This document shows, one piece after another, positions 14,097-20,801 of a DNA stretch of 27,590 nucleotides; positions within the stretch are counted from its first letter, which is position 1; each line of letters starts with the position of its first letter. The stretch covers positions 1 through 27,590 of IMG/VR virus record IMGVR_UViG_3300044972_002288. One strand, written 5' to 3'. The position numbers and the translations under genes are program-made. This DNA comes from a virus. The notes below the pieces were generated by a model. It was not told where the DNA came from. It did not search any database and saw only the letters and a program-made list of their open reading frames with translations.

Positions 14097-14318
14097 ATGA
14101 AGCCTCCACTAGACAAGCGTGATCTGATGATTCGGGATACGTACCACATCATTTCGGATTACATAAACAAAGGACGAAGCGAGGATAGACACGCATTATG
14201 GCTACAAGGACAAAAGCTGCGATCGCATCTGTTAGTGTCAGCCGACCTGACGATCGAAAATCCACGGCAAGGCCCCAGTACTACAGGCTCAAAGACGGGC
14301 GGCAAGTCATCGACGTGA
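14097..14318 (+). CDS. Small unrecognised protein overlapping the DUF3310 gene, 73 aa
   Basis: ATG 14097 is preceded by a good GGGAGTAAGG site. The first ~34 residues (MKPPLDKRDLMIRD, HIISDYINKG) look like a normal helical protein. From 14198 on the frame overlaps the DUF3310-like gene out of frame for 121 bases, and this C-terminal half is low-complexity Ser/Thr/Gly. The ribosome site supports translation, but the overlap is unusually long, so a truncated or out-of-frame gene is possible. Confidence 0.5.
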   Translation: MKPPLDKRDLMIRDTYHIISDYINKGRSEDRHALWLQGQKLRSHLLVSADLTIENPRQGPSTTGSKTGGKSST

Positions 14319-14557
14319 TCAACGATATCACGATCGCTTTTGTTTTGATCAAAGGCCCACTGGAAATCGACAAAATCATCCAGGTCTTTTGCCTTGGGAA
14401 CGCAGTGAAATATCACATGCGGTCGGGCAGAAAAGAAGGTGCGATCAACGACATCGAGAAGCGGGACGAGTACCTGGGGATGGGCAAAATCGACGCCAAG
14501 TTCTGGAAAGATATTGCCATTCCCGTCATGGAAAAGGCTCTCGGCAAGTCAAAGTGA
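14198..14557 (+). CDS. DUF3310-like protein, 119 aa
   Basis: It starts at ATG 14198 after GAGGA at 14181-14185. Residues ~25-90 carry the DUF3310 pattern of phage proteins: PQYY near 26, then VIDVI, FCLGNAVKYHMRSG and a DIEK...Y segment. DUF3310 proteins are common in phage early regions and are often described as nucleotide-metabolism related, but their function is not established. The basic N-terminus is mostly low complexity. It is the last gene before the first CGGTA element. Confidence 0.75.
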   Translation: MATRTKAAIASVSVSRPDDRKSTARPQYYRLKDGRQVIDVINDITIAFVLIKGPLEIDKIIQVFCLGNAVKYHMRSGRKEGAINDIEKRDEYLGMGKIDAKFWKDIAIPVMEKALGKSK

Positions 14558-14562
14558 CCTGT

Positions 14563-14590
14563 CGGTATAGACCAGTGTCCTAATGTCAGT
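14563..14590 (+). promoter_or_regulatory. CGGTA element, copy 1
   Basis: CGGTATAGACCAGTGTCC lies 5 bases after the DUF3310 gene stop. GTGT/ACAC downstream can pair weakly. The chosen start at 14616 is 53 bases on. Confidence 0.65.
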
Positions 14591-14615
14591 CAAACACATT
14601 TCTGGAGATACGAAA

Positions 14616-14978
14616 GTGAACGCAGATCCAATCAGGCAAATGTCAAAGCGAAACGAGCATAACATGCTTTCGCTTATGAGAATCAAAGAGTACGCACTTC
14701 TGACGATCCGCTATGCCAACGAAGGAATGCTGGATAACAAGCAGATCAGAGAGATCCTTTGCAGCAAGGATCTTGAGGAGTCAGAAAAGGCTCGGAAGAT
14801 TCTCGCCCTTTTTGAAGAACGCGAAATCGACCGTGAACTTGATCAAAACCCTCAATGCAATTCAAACTGCGAGTTTGAGGCAAACCTGTTGCGTGGACTC
14901 AAGCAGATCAGAGAACTGGCTGTCGGTATAAACAGTGGCAATTACGCCAAAAAGGAGTTGGTCAATGAATCGTTCTGA
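14616..14978 (+). CDS. Unrecognised helical protein, 120 aa, GTG start
   Basis: I chose GTG 14616 because TGGAGATACGAAA precedes it exactly as in the neighbouring cassettes; the upstream ATG at 14583 lies in the CGGTA element and has no ribosome site. The product is helical and charged with a Glu-rich centre (EREIDREL). It has no recognised domain. Its 3' end contains CGGTA copy 2 and overlaps the exonuclease start by 14 bases. Confidence 0.55.
   Translation: MNADPIRQMSKRNEHNMLSLMRIKEYALLTIRYANEGMLDNKQIREILCSKDLEESEKARKILALFEEREIDRELDQNPQCNSNCEFEANLLRGLKQIRELAVGINSGNYAKKELVNESF
14924..14949 (+). promoter_or_regulatory. CGGTA element, copy 2 (inside a coding region)
   Basis: CGGTATAAACAG is followed by the hairpin TGGC-AATTAC-GCCA (14936-14949) and AAAAAGGAG, the exonuclease ribosome site. 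It lies within the previous gene's 3' end, 41 bases before ATG 14965. Confidence 0.65.
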
Positions 14979-15885
14979 ATGGCTGGAAGTGAGACGCAAA
15001 ACGATCGGTGCTTCAGACGCCCCGATCATCCTTGGGATCAGCCCATGGAGCAGCCCACATGACATCTGGATATCGAAGATGGGCATGGATGCAACCGAAG
15101 AAACTCAGGCGATGCGTCTGGGTCATTACTTGCAGTCCGGAGTGGCCATGGAGGCTCTCCACCAGATTGGTGGATCGATCCTCTCCGAAGAGGACTTTGC
15201 CGTCCACCCAAATGGGTGGGCCTCGGCGACCCCAGACTACGTCATCCGGCAGGACGACGACAACGTCATCCTTGAAATCAAGTGTACGCATGAGAAAAGC
15301 TGGGACACTGTTCCTGAGCATTACCTCTTGCAAGTCCACTGGCAGTGCTGGGTTCACGGCATCGACCGTGCCTACATCGCTGTCCTGCATGGCTCTTCAC
15401 AAGTCAAAGTGTACGAGCTGCAAATCGACCTGTTTTCGGACTGGTTTATCGACTCTGTGGCCCACGTCAAAGCATGGTTTGACAACCATGTTTCACTTGC
15501 CGAAGAGCCAGCGATAACAGGTAAGCGGAATGACGCCCTTAAAGCGGCCATAAGGGCTGCTTCTGGCACTTCCGTTGACCTGAGCGAGGAAATCATCGAC
15601 AAGATGCGTAGAATCGCCCAGATCAAGCGAGAAACAGCCCCAGCGACCGACGAGCTGTCTGCTCTTGAGCGTGAGGTCAAGGAAGCGATCGGAACGGCTG
15701 AAGTTGGCCTGTATCAGGGCAAAACGGTCGTGACCTACAAAGAGACGATTTCCAAGCGTTTCGATACCAAGAAATTCCAAGCGGATCGGCCTGACATTGC
15801 CAAGGATTACCTCAGCGAAACGGTTTCGCGACGGTTTTTGCTGAAGGACGATCTGATTCTTTCCCTAACGGAGGTGACAGCGTGA
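14965..15885 (+). CDS. YqaJ-family exonuclease, 306 aa
   Basis: ATG 14965 follows AAGGAG. The YqaJ (lambda-exonuclease-like) core is clear: RRKTIGASDAPIILG at ~10-24, Asp91 in TPDYVI, Glu104-Ile-Lys106 in VILEIK and Gln123/Gln127 in the LLQVHWQCWVHG helix. The catalytic Asp-Glu-Lys set binds two metals and degrades one strand of duplex DNA 5' to 3'. The single strand left would be bound by the RecT/Bet-like protein (8473-9270). A Glu/Lys-rich helical segment and a C-terminal part complete a typical ~300-residue length. The SSB gene starts in a 4-base overlap, so the two are coupled. Confidence 0.85.
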   Translation: MNRSEWLEVRRKTIGASDAPIILGISPWSSPHDIWISKMGMDATEETQAMRLGHYLQSGVAMEALHQIGGSILSEEDFAVHPNGWASATPDYVIRQDDDNVILEIKCTHEKSWDTVPEHYLLQVHWQCWVHGIDRAYIAVLHGSSQVKVYELQIDLFSDWFIDSVAHVKAWFDNHVSLAEEPAITGKRNDALKAAIRAASGTSVDLSEEIIDKMRRIAQIKRETAPATDELSALEREVKEAIGTAEVGLYQGKTVVTYKETISKRFDTKKFQADRPDIAKDYLSETVSRRFLLKDDLILSLTEVTA

Positions 15886-16202
15886 TCAATAACTATTCGA
15901 TCGTCGGCGAAGTGGCTGAATCGGCAACAACACTGCCCAACGGTGGATACGCCAAGCTGAGGCTCAAGCTGACAAACAGCCTGAACCGGACAGAAATTGT
16001 CGAGGTTGTCAGCAAGGTGGGTGACTGGACATCGACTGCCACGCCTGGATCGATCGTTGCCGTGAGCGGGTCGGTTGGAGGTAAGATCAACGACAAAGGG
16101 TACTTGTATCTTTCTCTTTGGGCCAGAGACATCATCCTTGTCACTGCCTCTTCTGGAAAAATCGATCCTCCTTTTGACGAAAATGACGACGTTCCTTATT
16201 GA
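15882..16202 (+). CDS. ssb: Single-stranded DNA-binding protein, 106 aa
   Basis: It begins at GTG 15882 overlapping the exonuclease stop (GTGA). The order of strands fits an OB fold (NYSIVGEVAES, YAKLRLKLTNS, EIVEVVSKVG, GSIVAVSGSVGG, YLYLSLWARDI). It ends with DENDDVPY, close to the acidic DDDIPF tip through which SSB proteins bind partners. It has no long linker, so it is shorter than E. coli SSB. It would protect single strands in replication and recombination. Confidence 0.75.
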   Translation: MINNYSIVGEVAESATTLPNGGYAKLRLKLTNSLNRTEIVEVVSKVGDWTSTATPGSIVAVSGSVGGKINDKGYLYLSLWARDIILVTASSGKIDPPFDENDDVPY

Positions 16203-16254
16203 TTTTCTTCCTTTCTTCTGTCTATGCTGTCTATACAGGACAGGAGACTGAAAG

Positions 16255-16461
16255 ATGGATAAAGAAGTCTACAAAACAGAAGGTTATGCCAAGTCGCATA
16301 TCTTCACCATCCGAGCGAGCAGTCAGTGGCGACACTGGCTGCACAATCGGGCTGCAGAGGCTGGCGTGTCGCAATCCGAGATACTGGATCACATTATCGA
16401 AGATTGGGTACGCTTGAAAGACAAACCAATCCCACCCCGCAGATGGCCGCCGGAGACCTAA
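16255..16461 (+). CDS. Ribbon-helix-helix-like protein, 68 aa
   Basis: ATG 16255 follows AGGAGA. After a charged start, residues ~16-53 fit a ribbon-helix-helix: beta strand SHIFTIRAS, helix WRHWLHNRAAEAG, turn and helix SQSEILDHIIEDWVR. Such proteins bind operators as dimers. The tail is Pro-rich. It may regulate early genes. Confidence 0.6.
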   Translation: MDKEVYKTEGYAKSHIFTIRASSQWRHWLHNRAAEAGVSQSEILDHIIEDWVRLKDKPIPPRRWPPET

Positions 16462-16464
16462 ATT

Positions 16465-16824
16465 ATGAAACTTCCACCGTCCGATCCAACCCTTAGCTCG
16501 CTAACTCTTGAAGACGCTAAAAGGTGCGCTAAGTTCGCTGGCCGTATCGGATTCAAAGCGTCAGTTGTTAACCTGGGTGAATTCGGCCCAAAGGATAAAA
16601 GATATCACGCTTACGGCGTTAGGATCGAGGTCGATAAGCCGACCGAAAAAGTTCCTTTTATACAGCTAAAGTCTGTCAACATGTGGCGTTGCTGGGTTGA
16701 TGACAAGTTGTATTACAAAGAGCCAGTCGAGCTTATGTGGTGGGACAAGTTTATCCCTTCGCATGCTGAGTTGAAGGAAAAAGAGATCCACAAATGGATC
16801 AAGGAATACAAAGAGGTCGATTGA
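16465..16824 (+). CDS. Unrecognised protein, 119 aa
   Basis: ATG 16465 follows GGAG, 3 bases after the previous stop. The centre is mixed alpha/beta with basic segments (RCAKFAGRIGFKAS, MWRCWVDDKLYY); the C-terminus is a Lys/Glu helix. No domain is recognised. It is not preceded by a CGGTA element. Confidence 0.65.
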   Translation: MKLPPSDPTLSSLTLEDAKRCAKFAGRIGFKASVVNLGEFGPKDKRYHAYGVRIEVDKPTEKVPFIQLKSVNMWRCWVDDKLYYKEPVELMWWDKFIPSHAELKEKEIHKWIKEYKEVD

Positions 16825-16831
16825 GCTGCTT

Positions 16832-16873
16832 CGGTAAGTGAGTTGTTCAAGGGTTCTTTAATCGAGAAGAGGT
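16832..16873 (+). promoter_or_regulatory. CGGTA element, copy 3
   Basis: CGGTAAGTGAGTTGTTC lies 7 bases after the previous stop. A weak TTCT/AGAA hairpin follows, then AAGAGG. The next start is 46 bases on. Confidence 0.65.
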
Positions 16874-16877
16874 TGAC

Positions 16878-17186
16878 ATGAGCGTAGAAGTAGCTGTTTT
16901 AGAATGGTGGCTGTACGATGGCGAAGATGTTGTCATCGTGCGAGACCAGAACGACCAAGTCATTGATTTCATTGAGGCTGACGCCTCTACGATGAAAAAT
17001 TTCTTTGACTCTCAAAATCCTTTGCAGCCTTGGTATTCGCAAGATGAGTTTGTCGATTACGACGCGCTTCAGGAAGAGTTGCACGACACGACTAACCTGT
17101 TGGCCACAAGGTCTGAGAATGGCATTCGGATCTTCGAGCATGAGATTTGCGAAAAGAGGCAAGCTGCATTTAAGGCTGATCGGTAA
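16878..17186 (+). CDS. Unrecognised acidic protein, 102 aa
   Basis: ATG 16878 follows AAGAGG. The product is acidic, with a beta-rich start (EVAVLEWWLYDGEDVVIVRD) and an acidic helical remainder. No domain is recognised. Its TAA stop is formed by the next CGGTAA element. Confidence 0.65.
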   Translation: MSVEVAVLEWWLYDGEDVVIVRDQNDQVIDFIEADASTMKNFFDSQNPLQPWYSQDEFVDYDALQEELHDTTNLLATRSENGIRIFEHEICEKRQAAFKADR

Positions 17187-17200
17187 GTGTATTGTTCAGT
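17181..17200 (+). promoter_or_regulatory. CGGTA element, copy 4 (supplies the previous stop codon)
   Basis: CGGTAAGTGTATTGTTCAGT overlaps the previous gene's last codons, CGG and TAA. No strong hairpin follows. The next start is 45 bases on. Confidence 0.65.
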
Positions 17201-17225
17201 AACCCAAACGAAAGGAATTAGACAG

Positions 17226-17717
17226 ATGAAGATTGAGACGCAAGAAGATCTCGAGACAGCCAAAAACATGAGTTTCGCTCCCGACCAACTCGCCGAATTG
17301 GAAATTGGTTGCGAGATCTGGGACGTCAGAGGCGAAAATGAATTTGGTCAATCTTGGACTGGTACGATGTGCCGCTGGCCTAACGGGCGTGGAGCCTTTG
17401 AATGTGGCAGTGATAGCAGTTGGGGAGAATGGGAAGGTATTTTCCTGAAGCTGGATGATACCACTCAAGATTGGAAATTGATCTACATTGACCATGACGG
17501 TGAGACTTGGTTTCAAGTGGCGGTTGACTTTGAGTATTCCGCAGATGAGTTCTGGACTGAGTTGCGAGAAGATCACCCTGAGATTGCCGAACGATTTGGC
17601 GACACTTTGACGACCAAGGGAGTCATGATTCACGAGGATGAACTTGAGCAGGTAAAAAAACTTACAGGATGGGGAGATGGGCCAGAGTTCGCCCCCAATC
17701 CACTTTACTTGATCTGA
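17226..17717 (+). CDS. Unrecognised acidic protein, 163 aa
   Basis: I chose ATG 17226 because AAAGGAATTAGACAG precedes it; the longer frame from 17187 would read through the CGGTA element. The product is acidic and Trp-rich with likely beta strands (WDVRGENEFGQSWTG, GETWFQVAVDFEY). No domain is recognised. Confidence 0.65.
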   Translation: MKIETQEDLETAKNMSFAPDQLAELEIGCEIWDVRGENEFGQSWTGTMCRWPNGRGAFECGSDSSWGEWEGIFLKLDDTTQDWKLIYIDHDGETWFQVAVDFEYSADEFWTELREDHPEIAERFGDTLTTKGVMIHEDELEQVKKLTGWGDGPEFAPNPLYLI

Positions 17718-17718
17718 T

Positions 17719-17738
17719 CGGTAAGTGAGTTGTCAGTT
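17719..17738 (+). promoter_or_regulatory. CGGTA element, copy 5
   Basis: CGGTAAGTGAGTTGTCAGTT begins one base after the previous stop; a possible TGCC/GGCA stem (~17753-17766) follows near the ribosome site. The next start is 53 bases on. Confidence 0.65.
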
Positions 17739-17771
17739 CTCAATTTACCCTTTGCCAAGGAAGGCATTTCA

Positions 17772-17900
17772 ATGTGGTCTTTTTCGATAACAGTTTTTGG
17801 GATCTCTTTTACTTACGAGCGAAAGACTCGTAGGCCACGTAAACCTAAGGCGATATCCCTCAAAAAGATTCGCAATTTCACCAAATCATCCGTTCGGTAA
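17772..17900 (+). CDS. Small basic protein, 42 aa
   Basis: ATG 17772 follows AAGGAAGG. The first ~14 residues are hydrophobic/aromatic (MWSFSITVFGISF) and the rest is strongly basic (RKTRRPRKPK). It could bind nucleic acid. Its TAA stop is formed by CGGTA copy 6, as in the 102-aa gene, which supports it as a true cassette. Confidence 0.5.
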   Translation: MWSFSITVFGISFTYERKTRRPRKPKAISLKKIRNFTKSSVR

Positions 17901-17926
17901 GTGCTATGGCTGGGGCGTTCCCAGCC
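17895..17926 (+). promoter_or_regulatory. CGGTA element, copy 6, with 7-bp hairpin
   Basis: CGGTAAGTGCTAT is followed by GGCTGGG-GCGTT-CCCAGCC (17908-17926), a perfect 7-bp stem. The CGGTAA supplies the previous stop. Confidence 0.7.
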
Positions 17927-17941
17927 AAATTTAAACCGAGT

Positions 17942-17961
17942 GGTATAGACTAGCCTATCAA
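17942..17961 (+). promoter_or_regulatory. Degenerate CGGTA element, copy 6b
   Basis: TGGTATAGACTAGCC is a variant of CGGTATAGACAGTG, 38 bases before ATG 17979. The first C is missing. Confidence 0.45.
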
Positions 17962-17978
17962 AGTGATTGGTCAATACA

Positions 17979-18242
17979 ATGCAATTAAGAATGGGCCAAA
18001 TCTGGCCAACATCGTCAGAGATCATCCGCATGGGCCTCTACGAGCGAGGCGATCTGCTCTGCGTCTTGGAGGACAGGCTGAAGGACTTGACGTGGCTTAT
18101 GGTCGCGTCCGAGGCCAGAGAGTTCTCCCCTTCTTTTTCGCTTTCGTATGGCGAGCTTGTGAGTGAGAGCGTGCAGATCGAGGACTTGGTCAACCTGATC
18201 AAGGCAGTGGGCTGGGAGTATGAGGGCGACCCGAACGCATGA
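17979..18242 (+). CDS. Unrecognised protein, 87 aa
   Basis: The frame is open from TTG 17967; ATG 17979 is preferred but no strong ribosome site precedes either, which is unlike the neighbouring cassettes. The product is helical with an acidic, Leu-rich middle (LLCVLEDRLKDLTWLM) and a C-terminal helix (IEDLVNLIKAVGWEY). It has no recognised domain. Confidence 0.6.
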   Translation: MQLRMGQIWPTSSEIIRMGLYERGDLLCVLEDRLKDLTWLMVASEAREFSPSFSLSYGELVSESVQIEDLVNLIKAVGWEYEGDPNA

Positions 18243-18245
18243 GGT

Positions 18246-18280
18246 CGGTATGGACGATGCCCAGTCAATCGGGGCTGGGC
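18246..18280 (+). promoter_or_regulatory. CGGTA element, copy 7, with 6-bp hairpin
   Basis: CGGTATGGACGAT is followed by GCCCAG-10 bases-CTGGGC (18259-18280), then AAGGGGA. It begins 3 bases after the previous stop and 54 before ATG 18300. Confidence 0.7.
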
Positions 18281-18299
18281 TTAACACAAGGGGATTGAG

Positions 18300-18596
18300 A
18301 TGAAGTTCAGATCATACGAGATTGGATTAGTCGGCAAGTATCAGGGCAAAACGGGTAGCCCAGATGACACTTACATCGAGCGAATCTTTGAAGGTGAACC
18401 AGAAGACGATGATTCTTTTGTCGAGTCTTTTTGGACTCTTTACGGTCGCCTTTCTGATGGTCGAGCAATTGCGGTTTTTAATTCGAACTGCTTTCAGGGC
18501 TGTTTGGATATATACAGCCACATTACTGGACATCATCCGAATTTGCCTACGCCAGACTGCGACAATTCTTACGAAGTGACAGGGCTTTGGCCTTAA
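18300..18596 (+). CDS. Unrecognised protein, 98 aa
   Basis: ATG 18300 follows AAGGGGATTGAG. Likely mixed alpha/beta with an acidic patch (EGEPEDDDSF) and a C-terminal His/Pro region (HITGHHPNLPTPDC). No domain is recognised. Confidence 0.65.
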   Translation: MKFRSYEIGLVGKYQGKTGSPDDTYIERIFEGEPEDDDSFVESFWTLYGRLSDGRAIAVFNSNCFQGCLDIYSHITGHHPNLPTPDCDNSYEVTGLWP

Positions 18597-18597
18597 T

Positions 18598-18625
18598 CGG
18601 TATGAGCAGTGTCAGTCACAACCCC
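18598..18625 (+). promoter_or_regulatory. CGGTA element, copy 8
   Basis: CGGTATGAGCAGTGTCAGTC begins one base after the previous stop; GTG/CAC can pair weakly. The next start is 48 bases on, after AAAGGAA. Confidence 0.65.
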
Positions 18626-18645
18626 ACAATTCGAAAGGAAATACA

Positions 18646-18825
18646 ATGCTAGGCGAAATCGGATATTTGATCACTTTTGTCCACCCTAACAGCCGCAAAA
18701 AAGGCTCTTTTAAAACGTATTTTCCGCCTGAGGATTCGGCTGACGCCTTACGTAAGGCTAAAGCCATTGCAAAAAAGCACAGGTCTATTGGTTGCACCAA
18801 GGTCAAGGTCTCTGAGTGCGTCTAA
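18646..18825 (+). CDS. Small basic protein, 59 aa
   Basis: ATG 18646 follows AAAGGAA. The product begins MLGEIGYLITFVHP, then a basic helical segment (ALRKAKAIAKKHRS) and a Cys-containing end. It is a short alpha/beta protein with no recognised domain. The cassette layout around it matches the neighbours. Confidence 0.6.
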   Translation: MLGEIGYLITFVHPNSRKKGSFKTYFPPEDSADALRKAKAIAKKHRSIGCTKVKVSECV

Positions 18826-18835
18826 TCAGCCTGAT

Positions 18836-18860
18836 CGGTATAGACAGTGTCAGTGGTCAA
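18836..18860 (+). promoter_or_regulatory. CGGTA element, copy 9
   Basis: CGGTATAGACAGTGTCAGTG is close to the consensus. It lies 10 bases after the previous stop and 57 before ATG 18893, with AACAACAGTAACGAACGGAG following. Confidence 0.7.
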
Positions 18861-18892
18861 TACAACAACAGTAACGAACGGAGATAGATGCC

Positions 18893-19171
18893 ATGATTAT
18901 GAAATACAAAACCAAGCGTGACGTTAACGGCAACAGCCGTGCATTGTGGGTCATATTTGCGAATCATCGCATTAATGACGAGGGCATTCTGACGTTTTTT
19001 CCTAAGGCAAAGCCAAAGGTTTACCGTGATTTTTATGGCTCGTCAAATGAGGTTAGAGATCTGATCAACATGTACCAGATCAGGCCCATCGAGGTAGATA
19101 TTACGCCTGGCACGTACAGAGCAATCTTGTCAAACAAGCAAAACGAATGGGAAATCATGTCTTGTGGTTGA
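18893..19171 (+). CDS. Unrecognised protein, 92 aa
   Basis: ATG 18893 follows CGGAGATAG; ATG 18899 is also possible. The product is mixed alpha/beta with basic segments and a C-terminal Cys-Gly. It has no recognised domain. Confidence 0.65.
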   Translation: MIMKYKTKRDVNGNSRALWVIFANHRINDEGILTFFPKAKPKVYRDFYGSSNEVRDLINMYQIRPIEVDITPGTYRAILSNKQNEWEIMSCG

Positions 19172-19173
19172 TC

Positions 19174-19200
19174 CGGTATGAGCAGTGCCAGTTTCACCAA
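19174..19200 (+). promoter_or_regulatory. CGGTA element, copy 10
   Basis: CGGTATGAGCAGTGCCAGTT lies 2 bases after the previous stop, 46 before ATG 19220. The ATG inside the element (19178) has no ribosome site and is not taken as a start. Confidence 0.7.
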
Positions 19201-19219
19201 CAACTCGAAAGGAATAGCA

Positions 19220-19381
19220 ATGCGTATTGAGATCGTATCGTTCAAGGGGCATCACGTCCTTTACGCCAATGGCGAGCCGATTGCCCATGCATATCGGCCT
19301 GAGCAGAAGGCTGAATTACAGACTTTATATGAGAAATTGCTACAGCGTATGGGCCAAAATCCAGCGGATTCAGCGGAATAA
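19220..19381 (+). CDS. Small unrecognised protein, 53 aa
   Basis: ATG 19220 follows AAAGGAATAG. It begins with beta-like residues (MRIEIVSFKGHHVLYANGEP) and continues as a polar helix. It has no recognised domain. The following gene has only a degenerate element before it. Confidence 0.6.
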   Translation: MRIEIVSFKGHHVLYANGEPIAHAYRPEQKAELQTLYEKLLQRMGQNPADSAE

Positions 19382-19424
19382 CTATTGTCGGATCATCAAC
19401 AACAACAGCAACGGAGCAGGAATC

Positions 19425-19721
19425 ATGTCTACGGTCGAGAAAACACGGTCGAGAGTGTCAGAGCGGTCATGGGTCAAGGCCCAGCGTAAAGAGGCCGCAA
19501 AGGCCTATAAGACGCCCAACAGGCGGGTTTACTGTTATGACAGCCTCTATTGGGCTGCACGTCACAGGGGCCGCATGGAGGAGCATAAACAGCAGATGTT
19601 CAACTCTACGAGGCCCGGCCTAATCAAGATCTACTTCGATGCCTATATCTACCAGCGAATCGAATACAAAAAGTCGGTTGACAGGGCTAAGAGATGGGGT
19701 CGGCCTGTTCCGCTTCCTTGA
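19425..19721 (+). CDS. Unrecognised basic protein, 98 aa
   Basis: ATG 19425 follows GGAGCAGG; the longer frame from 19227 is out of frame with the upstream cassette gene. The product is strongly basic and helical (KTRSRVSERSWVKAQRKEAA) with Tyr-rich stretches and may bind nucleic acid. Its stop is inside a terminator hairpin. Confidence 0.65.
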   Translation: MSTVEKTRSRVSERSWVKAQRKEAAKAYKTPNRRVYCYDSLYWAARHRGRMEEHKQQMFNSTRPGLIKIYFDAYIYQRIEYKKSVDRAKRWGRPVPLP

Positions 19722-19733
19722 AGCACCTTTTTT
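19712..19733 (+). terminator. Rho-independent terminator
   Basis: GCTTC-CTT-GAAGC (19712-19724) followed by ACC and TTTTTT, overlapping the stop of the 98-aa gene. A 55-base pyrimidine-rich tract follows. Confidence 0.6.
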
Positions 19734-19790
19734 AGCTTTCTTTTAGCCTTCTTTTTTCCTTCTTCCTTCTTTTTCGCTTTGGCGTACGAG

Positions 19791-19863
19791 GGTACGAGCG
19801 AGCGTACCTGGGCGCACCTTGGCGGGTGCGTCCTGGGTGCGTGTTTTCATACCTGAGGGTATG
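19791..19863. promoter_or_regulatory. Three consecutive 6-bp inverted repeats
   Basis: GGTACG-AGCGAG-CGTACC (19791-19808), CGCACC-TTGGCG-GGTGCG (19813-19830) and CATACC-TGAG-GGTATG (19848-19863). Arms share a GGTR(C/T)G theme. The first two centres are 22 bp apart. GGGTGCGT also occurs as a direct repeat (19824-19831, 19835-19842). The C/T-rich tract 19725-19780 and copy 12 of the CGGTA element flank them. They could be operators for, or a structured leader of, the GP88 gene. Confidence 0.5.
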
Positions 19864-19883
19864 GGCCACGACTCATAGGGCAT

Positions 19884-19911
19884 CGGTATGGATGTTGTCC
19901 ACTAACGGACA
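19884..19911 (+). promoter_or_regulatory. CGGTA element, copy 12, with hairpin
   Basis: CGGTATGGATGT is followed by TGTCC-ACTAAC-GGACA (19896-19911) and CAACAAC. The next start is 55 bases on. Confidence 0.65.
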
Positions 19912-19938
19912 CAACAACAACACGAACGGATTGATACT

Positions 19939-20727
19939 ATGATCACAACACAAAACGTCCGCTTCTCACAAGCAAATGCTAAAATTGAGAGATTGTCACA
20001 AGTTGACAATCTACAGCCGTACCTTGACGGCGACAAGTCTATTTACAGTTTTGACCTGATTTCAGGTTATTCGTGCCCATTCGCTAACGAGTGTCTTTCC
20101 AAGGCCGTTAAAAACGACAATGGTAAACGAACAATTCGGGACGGAAAAAACACTAAAACTAGGTGCTTTTCGGCCTCACAGGAGGTTCAATATACGAACG
20201 TATATAACCTTAGGCTAGGCAATTTTGAGGCCTTAAAAGGCCTTGAAACGGCCGATGAAATAGCGGATGTGATCGAATCACAACTACCGGATGATGCCGG
20301 AATTGTTCGTATTCATGTTGCGGGTGACTTCTTCAACCAGCGATATTTAAAAGCTTGGTTGATTGTAGCTAAAAGAAATACTAGAAAGCTTTTTTACGCG
20401 TATACTAAGAGTCTACCATATTGGATTAATCTATTAGATGAGATTAACCAATTGGAAAATCTAGTGTTAACGGCCTCCAAAGGTGGCAAGTTCGATCGAT
20501 TGATTGATGAATTCAATCTTAGGCAAGCCGTGATTGTCTTTTCAGAACTAGAGGCCAAAACACTAGGCCTAGAGATAGATCATGACGATTCCCACGCGGC
20601 CGATCCAAGTAAACGTAATCAGTCCTTTTCCCTTTTAATACATGGCACGCAACCCAAGGGAAGCGACGCGGCCGCGGCCTTGACGGCCTTAAAAGGCCTT
20701 GGGTCATATTCCCGTAAAAAGGCCTAA
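19939..20727 (+). CDS. GP88-family protein, 262 aa
   Basis: ATG 19939 follows CGAACGGA. The family pattern of phage gene-product-88 proteins is clear: an N-terminal SCPFANEC (Cys46, Cys52), RCFSASQE (Cys76), then RIHVAGDFF (124-132), YLKAWLIVAK and FYAYTKSLPYW (152-162). The Cys residues could bind metal and the RIH..GDF segment may be a catalytic or binding core. Its function is unknown. The C-terminal ~60 residues are Ala-rich and end in basic residues. The gene is AT-rich but holds many GGCC and AGGCCT sites, unlike its neighbours. Confidence 0.85.
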   Translation: MITTQNVRFSQANAKIERLSQVDNLQPYLDGDKSIYSFDLISGYSCPFANECLSKAVKNDNGKRTIRDGKNTKTRCFSASQEVQYTNVYNLRLGNFEALKGLETADEIADVIESQLPDDAGIVRIHVAGDFFNQRYLKAWLIVAKRNTRKLFYAYTKSLPYWINLLDEINQLENLVLTASKGGKFDRLIDEFNLRQAVIVFSELEAKTLGLEIDHDDSHAADPSKRNQSFSLLIHGTQPKGSDAAAALTALKGLGSYSRKKA

Positions 20728-20738
20728 GTGAACACGTT

Positions 20739-20776
20739 CGGTATATCCATTGTGCCGATTACTTCGATCGGCACAA
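20739..20776 (+). promoter_or_regulatory. CGGTA element, copy 13, with 10-bp hairpin
   Basis: CGGTATATCCA is followed by TTGTGCCGAT-TACTTCG-ATCGGCACAA (20750-20776), a perfect 10-bp stem and the strongest of the series. It begins 11 bases after the GP88 stop and 63 before ATG 20802. Confidence 0.75.
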
Positions 20777-20801
20777 ACAACCACATGAAAAGGAATCGAC
20801 G

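Noticed and set aside
14583-14615. ATG 14583 as start of the 120-aa gene
   Set aside because: It lies within the CGGTA element without a ribosome site; GTG 14616 has one and matches the layout of the other cassettes.
16228-16237. Ten-base reverse-complement match (GTATAGACAG) to the CGGTA element, before the 68-aa gene
   Set aside because: The match is short, in the opposite direction and without hairpin; a chance match cannot be excluded.
16832-17905. GGTAAGT strings resembling eukaryotic 5' splice sites
   Set aside because: They are CGGTA copies at gene boundaries in a phage; no intron-like interruption of any gene is seen.
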